Source: Chryseobacterium rhizoplanae (GTDB lineage Bacteria; Bacteroidota; Bacteroidia; Flavobacteriales; Weeksellaceae). From it: a stretch of 64,000 nucleotides of DNA. A program made the position numbers and the translations under genes. The notes below the pieces were generated by a model that made no database searches, was not told the origin of the DNA, and saw only the letters and a program-made list of their open reading frames with translations. Shown here in pieces: positions 27,121 to 35,338 of the stretch; within the stretch, counting starts at the first letter, position 1, and every line of letters begins with the position of its first letter. The stretch lies in the NCBI RefSeq assembly GCF_900182655.1, contig NZ_FXTC01000001.1:992001-1056000 (forward strand), in the 5' to 3' direction.

Positions 27121-27153
27121 TGATTCTTAATTTTTAACTCGTAACTAAATTAC

Positions 27154-27161
27154 TATCTTTG
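27154..27161 (+). promoter_or_regulatory. Predicted -7 box (TATCTTTG) of the pseudouridine synthase gene
   Basis: A perfect TAnnTTTG match; the leader is about 9-10 bases before the ATG at 27176. Confidence 0.6.
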
Positions 27162-27175
27162 CAGAAATTTTTAGA

Positions 27176-28354
27176 ATGAGCAGAGATAATAATAATTCAG
27201 ACAGATCAAAGAGACCAAGAATTTCAACCAAGAAAAGTTCTGATGATTCTCGTGCTTCCAGATCTGGAAATTCTTCAGGATCAAAACCTTTTAAAAAACC
27301 TTTTTCTAAAGACGGAGGCAGAACAGCTCCGGAACATAGAGGGTCTAACTCAAAATTCGATAAAAAACCTTTCAAGAGAAATACAGACAGTTCTGAAGGG
27401 TCCAACGAAGATATGGGTTCAAAATCTGAAAGAAAAGCATACATCACGAATAAAAGTGAGAGTTTTGAGAGAAAATCTTTCGGAAAACCAAAAAGAGGAG
27501 GAAAAAGCTTTGATACAAGAGATAAATATGAAAGAGGTAGTCTGAAATATGGCAGAAGACCCTCAAATGGAGATGAAAGAGATGACAGAGCAAAATCTTT
27601 TGTACAAAAAAGAAGGTTAAACAAAATTGACAAAGATGTTCATAAAGACACTATCCGTCTAAATAAGTATATTGCCAATTCAGGGATCTGCAGCAGAAGA
27701 GAAGCGGATGATCTTATTACCCAGGGATTGGTAGAGGTAAACGGAAAAGTAGTTAACGAAATGGGCTATCAGGTACAGAAAACTGACAGAGTAGTTTTTG
27801 ACGGACAGAATATTACTCCTGAAAAACCGGTGTATGTACTTTTGAATAAGCCAAAAGGTTACATTTCTACGACGAAAGATGACAAAGCGAGAAAAACGGT
27901 AATGGATCTTGTAGCTAATGCTTCTCCTTACAGAGTTTTCCCGGTTGGAAGATTAGACCGTTCTACCACGGGGGTTATTTTATTGACCAATGACGGACAC
28001 ATGACCAAGAAATTGACGCATCCATCTTTTGATGCTAAAAAGATTTATCATGTAACGTTAGATAAAAAGCTTTCGGGTGAAGATCTACGTCTTATCGCAG
28101 AAGGAATCCGTTTAGATGAAGGAGTAGCCGTTGTTGACCAGATTTCGTACATTGAAGGAAAGCCTAAAAATGAGATCGGAATTGAGATTCATATCGGATG
28201 GAACCGTGTTATCAGAAGAATATTCCAAAGATTAGGATACGAAGTGGAAGCTTTAGACAGAGTAATGTTTGCAGGATTAACGAAGAAGAATATCAAGAGA
28301 GGACACTGGAGAATCCTTACAGAACTGGAAGTAAACAACCTTAAAATGCTTTAA
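27176..28354 (+). CDS. rluB: rRNA pseudouridine synthase, RluB type, with long basic N-terminal extension
   Basis: 392 aa. Residues 1-155 form a disordered R/K/S/G-rich extension, probably RNA-binding. An S4 domain (IRLNKYIANSGICSRREADDLI, from about 160) and the RsuA/RluB catalytic domain follow, with GRLDRSTTGVILLTNDG and catalytic Asp261. The expected target is a uridine in 23S rRNA. RluB is favoured over RluF or RsuA because of the extension common in Bacteroidota, but the target base cannot be fixed from sequence. The antisense ORF over the extension is a compositional shadow. Confidence 0.82.
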   Translation: MSRDNNNSDRSKRPRISTKKSSDDSRASRSGNSSGSKPFKKPFSKDGGRTAPEHRGSNSKFDKKPFKRNTDSSEGSNEDMGSKSERKAYITNKSESFERKSFGKPKRGGKSFDTRDKYERGSLKYGRRPSNGDERDDRAKSFVQKRRLNKIDKDVHKDTIRLNKYIANSGICSRREADDLITQGLVEVNGKVVNEMGYQVQKTDRVVFDGQNITPEKPVYVLLNKPKGYISTTKDDKARKTVMDLVANASPYRVFPVGRLDRSTTGVILLTNDGHMTKKLTHPSFDAKKIYHVTLDKKLSGEDLRLIAEGIRLDEGVAVVDQISYIEGKPKNEIGIEIHIGWNRVIRRIFQRLGYEVEALDRVMFAGLTKKNIKRGHWRILTELEVNNLKML

Positions 28355-28359
28355 TAATG

Positions 28360-28528
28360 GATGAATTATAAAAGTTATAAATGAATTATAGATTCAGGAT
28401 TATAACTTATTTTATTCTTTTAAAAAGTACATTTAAGTGTAAAAATAAAAAGCGCAGAATTATTTTCTGCGCTTTTTTATATCAGGTTATGAGCTCTAAA
28501 ATTCATAACTCATAATGTATAATTCATC
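28360..28528. repeat. Inverted-repeat element around a terminator
   Basis: GATGAATTATA (28360-28370) pairs perfectly with TATAATTCATC (28518-28528). Further imperfect pairing inside surrounds the central terminator. The right arm also looks like a degenerate tandem run of ATAACTCAT-like units. Confidence 0.5.
28447..28477. terminator. Bidirectional terminator between rluB and pncA
   Basis: A perfect 13-base stem (AAAAAGCGCAGAA/TTCTGCGCTTTTT) between convergent genes. Confidence 0.9.
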
Positions 28529-28538
28529 ATTTGCCACA

Positions 28539-29144
28539 TTATCCCAAAACCGTCACTCCTTTTTCAATCATTTCGTAGATGGCATCTCTGGCGTTGTCCG
28601 GTTTTACGTTTACAGCACGTGTTCCGTTGAAATGAAGGCATGTTACATATCCGTTGGCTACGGCATCCTGAGCCGTGAATTTAACACAATAATCTAATGC
28701 CAAACCAACGATTTCTACCAATTGGATATCGTGATATTTTAAGAAATCATCCAGTCCGGTTTTCATAAAATGGTTATTATCCTGGAAACCACTGTAGCTG
28801 TCTATCTCAATGTTTTTACCTTTTTGTACAATATGGGTTACTTTGTCTCTGTTCAGATCTTTGTGGAATTCTGCCCCGAAAGTTCCCTGAACACAATGAT
28901 CCGGCCACATAAACTGTGGAACACCATTTAAAATAATACTTTCTCCTACCTGTCTGCCATTACTGCTTGCAAAACTTTTGTGGCCTGCAGGATGCCAGTC
29001 CTGTGTAAGAACCACCTGATCGTATGCATTTTCCTCCATCAGAAGATTGATATACGGGATAATTTCGCTGGCTCCAGGCACTGCTAATGCTCCGCCTTCA
29101 CAAAAATCATTCTGTACATCGACTATTATTAACGCTTTTTTCAT
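28539..29144 (-). CDS. pncA: Nicotinamidase
   Basis: Hydrolyses nicotinamide to nicotinate for NAD salvage (and activates pyrazinamide in organisms given it). The catalytic triad is visible as Asp9 (VDVQNDF), Lys108 (QKGKNIEIDSYSGF) and Cys153 (ALDYCVKFTAQDA). The metal ligands are Asp49 and His51 (TQDWHPAGH) and His83 (PDHC). The 201-aa length matches the family. Its upstream sequence carries a block that reappears about 1.5 kb away, before the bacillithiol operon. Confidence 0.93.
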   Translation of the reverse strand: MKKALIIVDVQNDFCEGGALAVPGASEIIPYINLLMEENAYDQVVLTQDWHPAGHKSFASSNGRQVGESIILNGVPQFMWPDHCVQGTFGAEFHKDLNRDKVTHIVQKGKNIEIDSYSGFQDNNHFMKTGLDDFLKYHDIQLVEIVGLALDYCVKFTAQDAVANGYVTCLHFNGTRAVNVKPDNARDAIYEMIEKGVTVLG

Positions 29145-29157
29145 ATTTTGATTTCTC

Positions 29158-29225
29158 GAATTTTTGATAAATTTACAAAACTAATCTTCAAAAATTTGTC
29201 CAAATCCTAATTATCGGACAAATCG
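29158..29225. repeat. 68-base block, copy 1 (pncA upstream region)
   Basis: The first 20 bases are identical to 30650-30669. TTGTCC and GACAAATCG recur at the same spacing in both copies. In this copy TTTGTCC and GGACAAA form an inverted repeat, and the predicted pncA -7 box (TAGTTTTG, minus strand, 29176-29183) lies inside. Confidence 0.55.
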
Positions 29226-29363
29226 GCAAAAAAAATAACGGTCATCACATAACAGTTCTTTTAAAAGAATGAAATAGAGTATCATTGTTTTTATGCCTAT
29301 CATTACTTCCTTTTTCCATCTTCAGGCTTCTGACCTTTTATCTGAAACTAAATCTCAATAGCT

Positions 29364-29371
29364 TATCTTTG
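29364..29371 (+). promoter_or_regulatory. Predicted -7 box (TATCTTTG) of the DEAD-box helicase gene
   Basis: A perfect TAnnTTTG match about 18 bases before the ATG at 29390. Confidence 0.6.
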
Positions 29372-29389
29372 CAGTAAATAAGTATTTTT

Positions 29390-30532
29390 ATGTCATTTGA
29401 ATCGTTAGGATTATCACACAATATTATTCGTTCTGTAAACAAACTGGGGTATTTGAAACCATTTCCAATACAGGAACAGGCAGTTCCTGTTATTTTGCAG
29501 GGAAAAGATCTGATGGGAATTGCACAGACAGGTTCCGGAAAAACGGCTTGCTTTGTCATGCCAATTTTAGAAAAATTACAGAATTCGGAAGTTAAAAAAG
29601 ACCGTAATGTTCAGGTTTTAATATTGGTTCCTACCCGTGAATTGGCAATTCAGATTGATGAAGTTTTCAGAGCTTTTACAGAAAATCTTAAGCGGGAAGT
29701 TCGTACAATGGCTGTTTATGGAGGTGTATCTATCAATCCGCAGATGAAAGGGATGTTTGGAGTAGAAGTTCTTATTGCCACTCCCGGACGTTTATTAGAC
29801 TTAATTGATCATAATGCGTTGAGTATTTCAGGAATCCGGCATTTGGTGATTGATGAAGCGGATAAAATGTTTCAGCTGGGCTTTGGTGAAGAAATGAATA
29901 AACTTTTCGCAATGATGCCTGTGGTGAAACAAACGACTTTGTTTTCAGCGACTTTAAATGATAAGGTTTCTGAAATGAAAGAACGCCTGTCTATCAATCC
30001 CACTATTATCGAAATTAAAAAAGAAGAAGTTGAAATTGATAATATCGAACAGCTGGCATATCATGTTTCTCCGGAAAATAAAGGCCCTTTCCTGCGTTAT
30101 TTAATTAAAGAAAAAAAGGTGGAAAAGGCTTTGATCTTTGTTTCATCTACAAGGTCTGCAGACAATCTGGTGGAAAAGCTTAAAAAGAATAAAATTAAAG
30201 CGGTGGCTATCCACAGTCAGAAATCGCAGGGCGCCCGCAGAAATAACCTGGAAGAGTTCAAAGTAAATGGAGCCCAGATTCTGGTGGCAACAGACCTTAT
30301 TGGCCGTGGAATTCACATTGAGTCATTACCATGTGTGATCAATTACGAATTACCACGTTCTCCTTTAGATTATATTCACCGTATCGGAAGAACGGGTCGT
30401 GCCAATGAAAAAGGAACAGCAATCAGTATTCTTACAGATGATGAATTGCAGCATTTCAGAGTAATTCAGAAGAAAATGGGGAAAAAAGTAACCCTGCAAA
30501 GAACAGAAGGTATAGATCTGCATGGGTATTAA
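29390..30532 (+). CDS. DEAD-box RNA helicase
   Basis: ATP-dependent RNA unwinding, probably in ribosome assembly or mRNA turnover. It has the Q-motif FPIQEQAVPVI, Walker A AQTGSGKT (Lys51), PTRELA, TPGRLLD, DEAD (near 153), SAT, then helicase C with ATDLIGRGIHIE and HRIGRTGR. At 380 aa it is the bare two-domain core, lacking the basic C-terminal tail that RhlE-type proteins usually carry, so specificity cannot be judged. It is monocistronic, with a promoter and a strong terminator. Confidence 0.9.
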   Translation: MSFESLGLSHNIIRSVNKLGYLKPFPIQEQAVPVILQGKDLMGIAQTGSGKTACFVMPILEKLQNSEVKKDRNVQVLILVPTRELAIQIDEVFRAFTENLKREVRTMAVYGGVSINPQMKGMFGVEVLIATPGRLLDLIDHNALSISGIRHLVIDEADKMFQLGFGEEMNKLFAMMPVVKQTTLFSATLNDKVSEMKERLSINPTIIEIKKEEVEIDNIEQLAYHVSPENKGPFLRYLIKEKKVEKALIFVSSTRSADNLVEKLKKNKIKAVAIHSQKSQGARRNNLEEFKVNGAQILVATDLIGRGIHIESLPCVINYELPRSPLDYIHRIGRTGRANEKGTAISILTDDELQHFRVIQKKMGKKVTLQRTEGIDLHGY

Positions 30533-30550
30533 TACTTCAATATAATGTAT

Positions 30551-30583
30551 AAAAAGGCTTCAGTTGATCCGTGAAGCCTTTTT
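30551..30583 (+). terminator. Terminator of the DEAD-box helicase gene
   Basis: A perfect 12-base stem (AAAAAGGCTTCA/TGAAGCCTTTTT). Confidence 0.9.
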
Positions 30584-30649
30584 TGTGAACAATTGGTACC
30601 ACAAAAATGGTTATCTGTACAATTAATGCTTTATTCACCTTAGTTTCTT

Positions 30650-30717
30650 GAATTTTTGATAAATTTACACAAGCTGATATTGATACATTGTCCTTTATAT
30701 GATAACCAGACAAATCG
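30650..30717. repeat. 68-base block, copy 2 (upstream of the bacillithiol operon)
   Basis: Partner of 29158-29225. It begins with an identical 20-base stretch and keeps TTGTCC and GACAAATCG at the same offsets, while the middle has drifted. It ends 31 bases before the ATG at 30749. Confidence 0.55.
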
Positions 30718-30748
30718 TCAATATTTAAAAATTAAAAAACCTTGAGCA

Positions 30749-31285
30749 ATGAGTGATTTAGAAAATAAAAAGTTTCCAATAGGCCCGTTTGAAGTTCCGG
30801 AAAACATCTGCGATACCACATTGGATACTTATATCAAAGTGATCAAAGACTTTCCCGGCAGACTAAAAAATCTCATTGAACATTTTACGGACGATCAATT
30901 GGATACTCCTTACAGGGAAGGAGGCTGGACTGTGAGACAGCTTGTCAACCACCTTTCTGACAGTCATATGAATAGTTTTATACGTTTTAAGCTGGCTCTT
31001 ACTGAAGATAACCCTACTATAAAACCTTATGATGAAGCCAAGTGGGCAGAGCTTCAGGACAGTTTTCATATGCCTGTAAAGCCGGCTATGAGGATGCTGA
31101 AAGGAACACACCAAAGATGGGTGGTACTTCTTAAAAGCCTTACCAATAAACAGTTTGAAAGAACTTTTCATCATCCTGAGCATAATAGAGATTATAATCT
31201 GAGAGACAGCCTTGCCTTATATGTCTGGCACTGTAATCATCATTTTGCCCATATTGAAAATCTGAAGAAAGAAAAAGGTTGGTAA
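30749..31285 (+). CDS. YfiT/BstA-like bacillithiol transferase (DinB superfamily)
   Basis: 178 aa four-helix-bundle enzyme. Metal-binding histidines are visible in NHLSDSH (His68 and neighbours) and in the C-terminal WHCNHHFAHIE (His161, His164, His165, His168). The signature VPENICDTTLDTYIKVIKDFPGRL and EGGWTVRQLV fit YfiT. Members transfer bacillithiol or act as metal-dependent hydrolases. It opens a four-gene operon whose third gene is the bacillithiol redox protein YtxJ, which supports the thiol-transferase reading. Confidence 0.82.
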   Translation: MSDLENKKFPIGPFEVPENICDTTLDTYIKVIKDFPGRLKNLIEHFTDDQLDTPYREGGWTVRQLVNHLSDSHMNSFIRFKLALTEDNPTIKPYDEAKWAELQDSFHMPVKPAMRMLKGTHQRWVVLLKSLTNKQFERTFHHPEHNRDYNLRDSLALYVWHCNHHFAHIENLKKEKGW

Positions 31286-31740
31286 GGAAAAATCTTAATA
31301 ATCCCATATATTATAAGGAAATTGTAAACCGGATTTCCATGTTATCTGAAAATTCCCCTCGGAAATGGGGGAAAATGAACGTATGTCAAATGCTAAAGCA
31401 TTGTGATCTGGTTCTTCAGGTAGCCTTGAAAAAAGTAGAACTTCCCCGTATCAATGTCGTGTATAAGAGCATCGGGATCCTCACGAAAGCAGAAATGTAT
31501 GTCTTCAATAATGGAATTCCCAGAAATATGCCTACTTTTCAAAAACTAATCGTTAATTTTGAGTGTGATTTTGATGAATCAAAAGCCAATCTTCTGAGAA
31601 CGCTGGAGGAATTTCGGGAAGCCTGTAAAAAAAACAGCCTGCCGGATCATCACAGATTATTTGGAAACATGACTGAAAAAGACTGGACATTTTTAGAATA
31701 CAAACATCTTGATCACCATCTAAAACAATTTAATGTATGA
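31279..31740 (+). CDS. DUF1569 (DinB-like) protein, TTG start
   Basis: 153 aa. The family N-terminus is KNLNNPIYYKEIVNRISMLSENSPRKWGKMNVCQMLKHCDLVLQVAL. The segment before the first internal ATG (31339) is conserved in kind, so the TTG at 31279, overlapping the previous gene by seven bases, is the likely start. The histidines of KHCD and KHLDHH could form the DinB-type metal site. The function is unknown. Position suggests a second DinB-fold enzyme that works with bacillithiol, but that is inference. Confidence 0.72.
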   Translation: MVRKNLNNPIYYKEIVNRISMLSENSPRKWGKMNVCQMLKHCDLVLQVALKKVELPRINVVYKSIGILTKAEMYVFNNGIPRNMPTFQKLIVNFECDFDESKANLLRTLEEFREACKKNSLPDHHRLFGNMTEKDWTFLEYKHLDHHLKQFNV

Positions 31741-32117
31741 GTTTTTTTGATAAAATATTCGGTGGAAAAAACGAAACCCCTGACCAAAAAACATTCTGGA
31801 AAAAAATAGAGTCTGAAGAAGACCTTACAAAAGCTATAGAAGACTCTTTTCAGAATAGGATTGCTATATTTAAACATTCTACAAGCTGTTTTATCAGCAG
31901 AACTGTACTGAAAAACTTTGAAAAAGAAGTTGAAAATTCAGATCAGCCGGTCAATGTATACTACCTTGATCTTTTGGCCCACAGACCTGTATCCAATAAA
32001 ATAGCCGCAGATTTTGAAATAAGACATGAAAGTCCGCAGCTGATTGTAATAGAGAACGGAAAGCCTGTAAACAATGCTTCACACCAGGATATCTCTTTAA
32101 GCCAGATTGTATCATGA
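31737..32117 (+). CDS. ytxJ: YtxJ-type bacillithiol-system redox protein
   Basis: 126 aa thioredoxin-fold protein with the monothiol active-site region IFKHSTSCFISRTVLKNF (Cys about residue 52, CxxS). YtxJ proteins are thought to reduce protein-bacillithiol mixed disulphides, like bacilliredoxins. The cis-Pro segment ESPQLIVIENGK follows. Its start overlaps the previous stop in an ATGA, and its own end overlaps the Crp-family gene in the same way, so translation of the four genes is coupled. Confidence 0.85.
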   Translation: MSFFDKIFGGKNETPDQKTFWKKIESEEDLTKAIEDSFQNRIAIFKHSTSCFISRTVLKNFEKEVENSDQPVNVYYLDLLAHRPVSNKIAADFEIRHESPQLIVIENGKPVNNASHQDISLSQIVS

Positions 32118-32710
32118 AGAATATAAATGATTATTTAGCCAAAGTTTTAAATGTTCCTCTTCAAAATGTGAACACCTGCAGCCTGCACTATGAAGTAAAG
32201 AAAATCCCTAAAAACCAGTTTCTTCTTCAGTACGGCGAAATATGCAGACATATATTCTTCGTAGAAAAAGGGCTGTTGAAAATGTATTCCATTGATAAAA
32301 ACGGGAAAGAACATATCATACAGTTTGCTCCTGAAAGCTGGCTGATTTCCGACCGAAGCAGTCTTTATTTCAATGAAAAATCCATTTATTATATAGAAGC
32401 GGTTGAAGATTCGGAAATTCTGTTTTTGCATCCGGATTTCTTTAATAAACTGGTGGAACAGTTTCCAAACAGCATTGAAAGAAGTGATTTCCTGCTTCAG
32501 AAACATATCAGAAGTCTTCAAAACAGAATCAACTCTTTGCTTGGTGAGACTGCAGAAGAAAGATATATGAAATTCATTAAAATGTATCCGGATTTACTGC
32601 TGAGAGTTCCGCAATGGATGATTGCTTCTTACCTTGGAATTACCCCTGAGAGTCTTAGCCGTGTAAGAAAAGAACTGGCGAGAAAAAATTTCGTCCCGGA
32701 TAATAAATAA
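32114..32710 (+). CDS. Crp/Fnr family transcriptional regulator
   Basis: 198 aa. An N-terminal cyclic-nucleotide-binding-like beta-roll (about 25-120, with GEICRHIFFVEKGLLKMYSIDKNGKEHI) is followed by a C-terminal winged helix (MIASYLGITPESLSRVRKELARKNF, about 168-192). No Cys cluster of the Fnr type is seen, and the ligand is unknown. It is the last gene of the bacillithiol/DinB operon and may regulate it in response to thiol stress, although that is a guess from position. Confidence 0.85.
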   Translation: MKNINDYLAKVLNVPLQNVNTCSLHYEVKKIPKNQFLLQYGEICRHIFFVEKGLLKMYSIDKNGKEHIIQFAPESWLISDRSSLYFNEKSIYYIEAVEDSEILFLHPDFFNKLVEQFPNSIERSDFLLQKHIRSLQNRINSLLGETAEERYMKFIKMYPDLLLRVPQWMIASYLGITPESLSRVRKELARKNFVPDNK

Positions 32711-32712
32711 AA

Positions 32713-32840
32713 AGGCTGGAAGATGGGAGAGGGAGGCTTAAAGTTCTGGTAAACACAAAAGAACTTGATCGTTATTATTTAAACATCGTTTTTAATAAGA
32801 ATTGACATAATCTATTCTTAAAACTTCCATCTTCCAGCCT
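32713..32840. repeat. Inverted-repeat element with GGCTGGAAGATGG ends
   Basis: AGGCTGGAAGATGG at 32713-32726 pairs perfectly with its complement at 32827-32840. The interior has no ORF. It lies between convergent genes and may serve as a bidirectional terminator. Confidence 0.6.
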
Positions 32841-32849
32841 CTATCTTCC

Positions 32850-34271
32850 TTACTTCAAATAAATCTTTTTGGCAAGCTGCCCAACCTGTCTGAGCTTTGC
32901 CTGTGTATCTTCTGACCAGGGAAGTCCTATACAGAGTCTCATACAGTTTTCAAACTGGTCCTGAAAGGTAAACATTCTTCCGGGAGCAATACTTATATTT
33001 TGCTTGATGGCCAGATCGTATAGTTCTGTTGTCCGTATCTTCCTGTCAAATTCTATCCATAAGGACAATCCTCCTTGTGGACGGCTGGTTTTGGTGCCTT
33101 CCGGAAAAGATTCTGCAATGGTCTGAACATAGTTCTGATAATTATTCTGCAAAGTTCTGCGCAGCTGCTGAAGATGTTTTTCATACTTGCCGGATTTCAG
33201 AAAGTTAGCTACAGCTTCATTGACAATCGAAATAGAGGAAGTGGAATGCAGGAGCTTAAGCTTCATGATTTTGTCTTTATACTTTCCGGGAGCAATCCAC
33301 CCTACACGATATCCCGGAGCCAAAGTTTTTGAAATAGAGCTGCAATACAATACATTTCCGTCTTTATCAAAAGACTTGCAGCATTTCGGACGGGTAGAAC
33401 CGAAATATAAATCTCCATACACATCATCTTCAATCAGTGGAATGTTGTTTTCCGAAAGTATTTTTACAATTTCTTTTTTATTTTCATCAGGCATACAGCT
33501 TCCCAATGGTGAATTGAAGTTGGGAATGAGCAGGCAGATGTCTATTTGGGGTATTACTTTTTTTAAAGCCTCAATTTCTATTCCCGTAGTTGGGTGCGTA
33601 GGAAGTTCCAGTACTTTTAAACCCAAGCCGTTGGCCAGCTGTAAAATTCCGGGATAGCAGGGACTTTCGATGGCAATAGTATCACCTGGCTTTCCTAATG
33701 CCATTAAACAGAATGATAAAGCATTCATTCCGCCATTCGTTGTAATCAGGTCGTTTTCGCTCAGGTTTCCTCCCCATTGCAGAGAACGAATGGCAATCAT
33801 TCTTCTTAGCTTCAGATTTCCCTGAAGCTCCTCATATTCAGTACCACCATCCTTTAATTCTCTGATGGCATTTACGATTTCTTTTTTCAATTTGGCCTGG
33901 GGTAGAAGATCTCCGGACGGAATACCAATAGAGAAAAAAGTAATATCCTTTTTACCCATATTTTCATATACCTTGCTAATCAGTTCATCCGGTTCATCAT
34001 TATTGGCGATCAACGACGGACGGCTCACTTCCGGCAAAGGAAGTTTTGCGAATAATAACTGACTTACAAAATAACCGGTTTGCGGCTTGGATTCTACCAA
34101 AGACTGGGATTCCAGTTCCAGGAAGACACGCTTGGCTGTATTCATACTTACCTGATGTTCCTGGCATAGCATTCTTACCGAAGGAAGCTTGTCTCCGGCC
34201 TTTAAAATACCGTTCCTGATCTGTCCTGCAATTCCGTCTGCAATTTCTGTGTATAAAAATTCTTTGTTCAT
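32850..34271 (-). CDS. MocR-type regulator (GntR wHTH fused to aminotransferase domain)
   Basis: 473 aa. A GntR winged helix (residues 1-70: AGQIRNGILKAGDKLPSVRMLCQEHQVSMNTAKRVFLELE) is followed by a fold-type I aminotransferase domain with PLP-binding lysine in SSISKTLAPGYRVGW and the conserved NFNSPLG and DDVYGDL segments. MocR proteins sense PLP or amino-type ligands. It is divergent from an EamA-type exporter, the usual target of such regulators, and direct repeats lie in the shared promoter. Confidence 0.88.
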   Translation of the reverse strand: MNKEFLYTEIADGIAGQIRNGILKAGDKLPSVRMLCQEHQVSMNTAKRVFLELESQSLVESKPQTGYFVSQLLFAKLPLPEVSRPSLIANNDEPDELISKVYENMGKKDITFFSIGIPSGDLLPQAKLKKEIVNAIRELKDGGTEYEELQGNLKLRRMIAIRSLQWGGNLSENDLITTNGGMNALSFCLMALGKPGDTIAIESPCYPGILQLANGLGLKVLELPTHPTTGIEIEALKKVIPQIDICLLIPNFNSPLGSCMPDENKKEIVKILSENNIPLIEDDVYGDLYFGSTRPKCCKSFDKDGNVLYCSSISKTLAPGYRVGWIAPGKYKDKIMKLKLLHSTSSISIVNEAVANFLKSGKYEKHLQQLRRTLQNNYQNYVQTIAESFPEGTKTSRPQGGLSLWIEFDRKIRTTELYDLAIKQNISIAPGRMFTFQDQFENCMRLCIGLPWSEDTQAKLRQVGQLAKKIYLK

Positions 34272-34278
34272 ATTTCAA

Positions 34279-34341
34279 ACTGTGCTCATGCAAATATACA
34301 AAACTGATACTGTGTTTATCAAATTATCCTTTTTAATTTTG
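34279..34341. promoter_or_regulatory. Divergent promoter with direct repeats (MocR / EamA)
   Basis: ACTGTGCTCAT (34279-34289) and ACTGTGTTTAT (34309-34319) are direct repeats 30 bases apart, the layout expected for a MocR dimer. They flank the mocR -7 box TATATTTG (minus strand, 34291-34298). The EamA gene's -7 box TAATTTTG is at 34334-34341. Confidence 0.5.
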
Positions 34342-34367
34342 AACCATCAATTAAAAGTTTCGATACA

Positions 34368-35252
34368 ATGATAACAAAACAAATATCAAAAGATGAAAAT
34401 ATAAACGGATGGATCAACGGCTTTATAGGAGTTGTATTATTTAGCGGTGGTTTGCCTGCTACAAAATTAGCTGTCATGGAAATGAGTCCGATCTTTGTGA
34501 CGATAGTTCGTGCTGCTGTGGCAGGAATATTAGCTCTTATCGTATTATGGCTGGGTAAAGAAAAACGTCCCGTTAAAGAACAGTTAACGCCTTTGCTCTT
34601 GGTTTCTCTTGGCTGTGTGGTGGGCTTTCCGCTTTTGTCGGCATTGGCTCTTCAATACCTTACTTCGGCCCATTCTATTGTATTTCTGGGAATGCTTCCT
34701 TTGGCAACTGCTGTATTTGGAGTCATGCGTGGCGGTGAAAGGCCTCATCCTGTATTTTGGCTTTTCTCGATTGTTGGAAGTCTTTTAGTGATCGGTTATG
34801 CTGTTTCACAAGGGATATCAGCATCTCCCATTGGCGATATTCTGATGCTGCTTGCCGTTATTTTATGCGGTATGGGCTATGCTGAAGGAGCCAAACTATC
34901 CAGAACACTAGGGGGTTGGCAGGTGATTTCCTGGGCATTGGTACTGGCACTTCCTGTTATGATTCCTTTATTTTTTATTTATTTCCCTGATGATATTCAA
35001 AATGTGAGTTTTCAGGGATGGTTTGGAATGGCTTACATTTCCCTTTTCAGTATGTTCATTGGTTTTATATTCTGGTATAAGGGATTGGCGCAGGGTGGTA
35101 TCGCTACAGTTGGGCAACTGCAGCTCCTTCAGCCTTTCTTTGGATTGGCATTGGCTGCCTGGCTTCTTCATGAGCAGGTAAGCATGGGAATGCTGGGGGT
35201 AACAATAGGAGTTATCTTATGTGTTGCAGGAACTAAAAAATTTGCGAAATAA
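34368..35252 (+). CDS. EamA/DMT family transporter
   Basis: 294 aa with ten predicted membrane helices in two EamA repeats (starting WINGFIGVVLFSGGLPATKLAV and ASPIGDILMLLAVILCGMGYAEG). Such proteins export amino acids or other metabolites. The divergent MocR regulator suggests an amino-compound substrate and induction by it. The length is standard, with the start at the only ATG after the predicted promoter. Confidence 0.87.
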   Translation: MITKQISKDENINGWINGFIGVVLFSGGLPATKLAVMEMSPIFVTIVRAAVAGILALIVLWLGKEKRPVKEQLTPLLLVSLGCVVGFPLLSALALQYLTSAHSIVFLGMLPLATAVFGVMRGGERPHPVFWLFSIVGSLLVIGYAVSQGISASPIGDILMLLAVILCGMGYAEGAKLSRTLGGWQVISWALVLALPVMIPLFFIYFPDDIQNVSFQGWFGMAYISLFSMFIGFIFWYKGLAQGGIATVGQLQLLQPFFGLALAAWLLHEQVSMGMLGVTIGVILCVAGTKKFAK

Positions 35253-35266
35253 TTAAAAATAAAGCT

Positions 35267-35284
35267 TTATGACTTAAGTCATAA
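35267..35284. promoter_or_regulatory. Perfect 18-base palindrome, candidate Crp/Fnr-type operator
   Basis: TTATGACTT is followed by its exact complement. The core ATGAC-N4-GTCAT reappears at 36794-36807. Its centre lies about 42 bases before the start predicted from the -7 box TACTTTTG (35306-35313), the class II activator position. Confidence 0.6.
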
Positions 35285-35338
35285 GAATACGGTTTCATAA
35301 TAGCCTACTTTTGAACCATCACCACAAAATATATTATT

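Noticed and set aside
27145..27633. Long minus-strand ORF rich in Leu/Ser/Phe opposite the rluB N-terminus
   Set aside because: It is the antisense reading of the R/K/S-rich extension. The composition mirrors the sense strand and the sense gene has the promoter and domains.
35261..35290. The palindrome at 35267-35284 read as a terminator of the EamA gene
   Set aside because: It has no loop and no T-run, and its twin lies before another promoter at the same distance from the -7 box.
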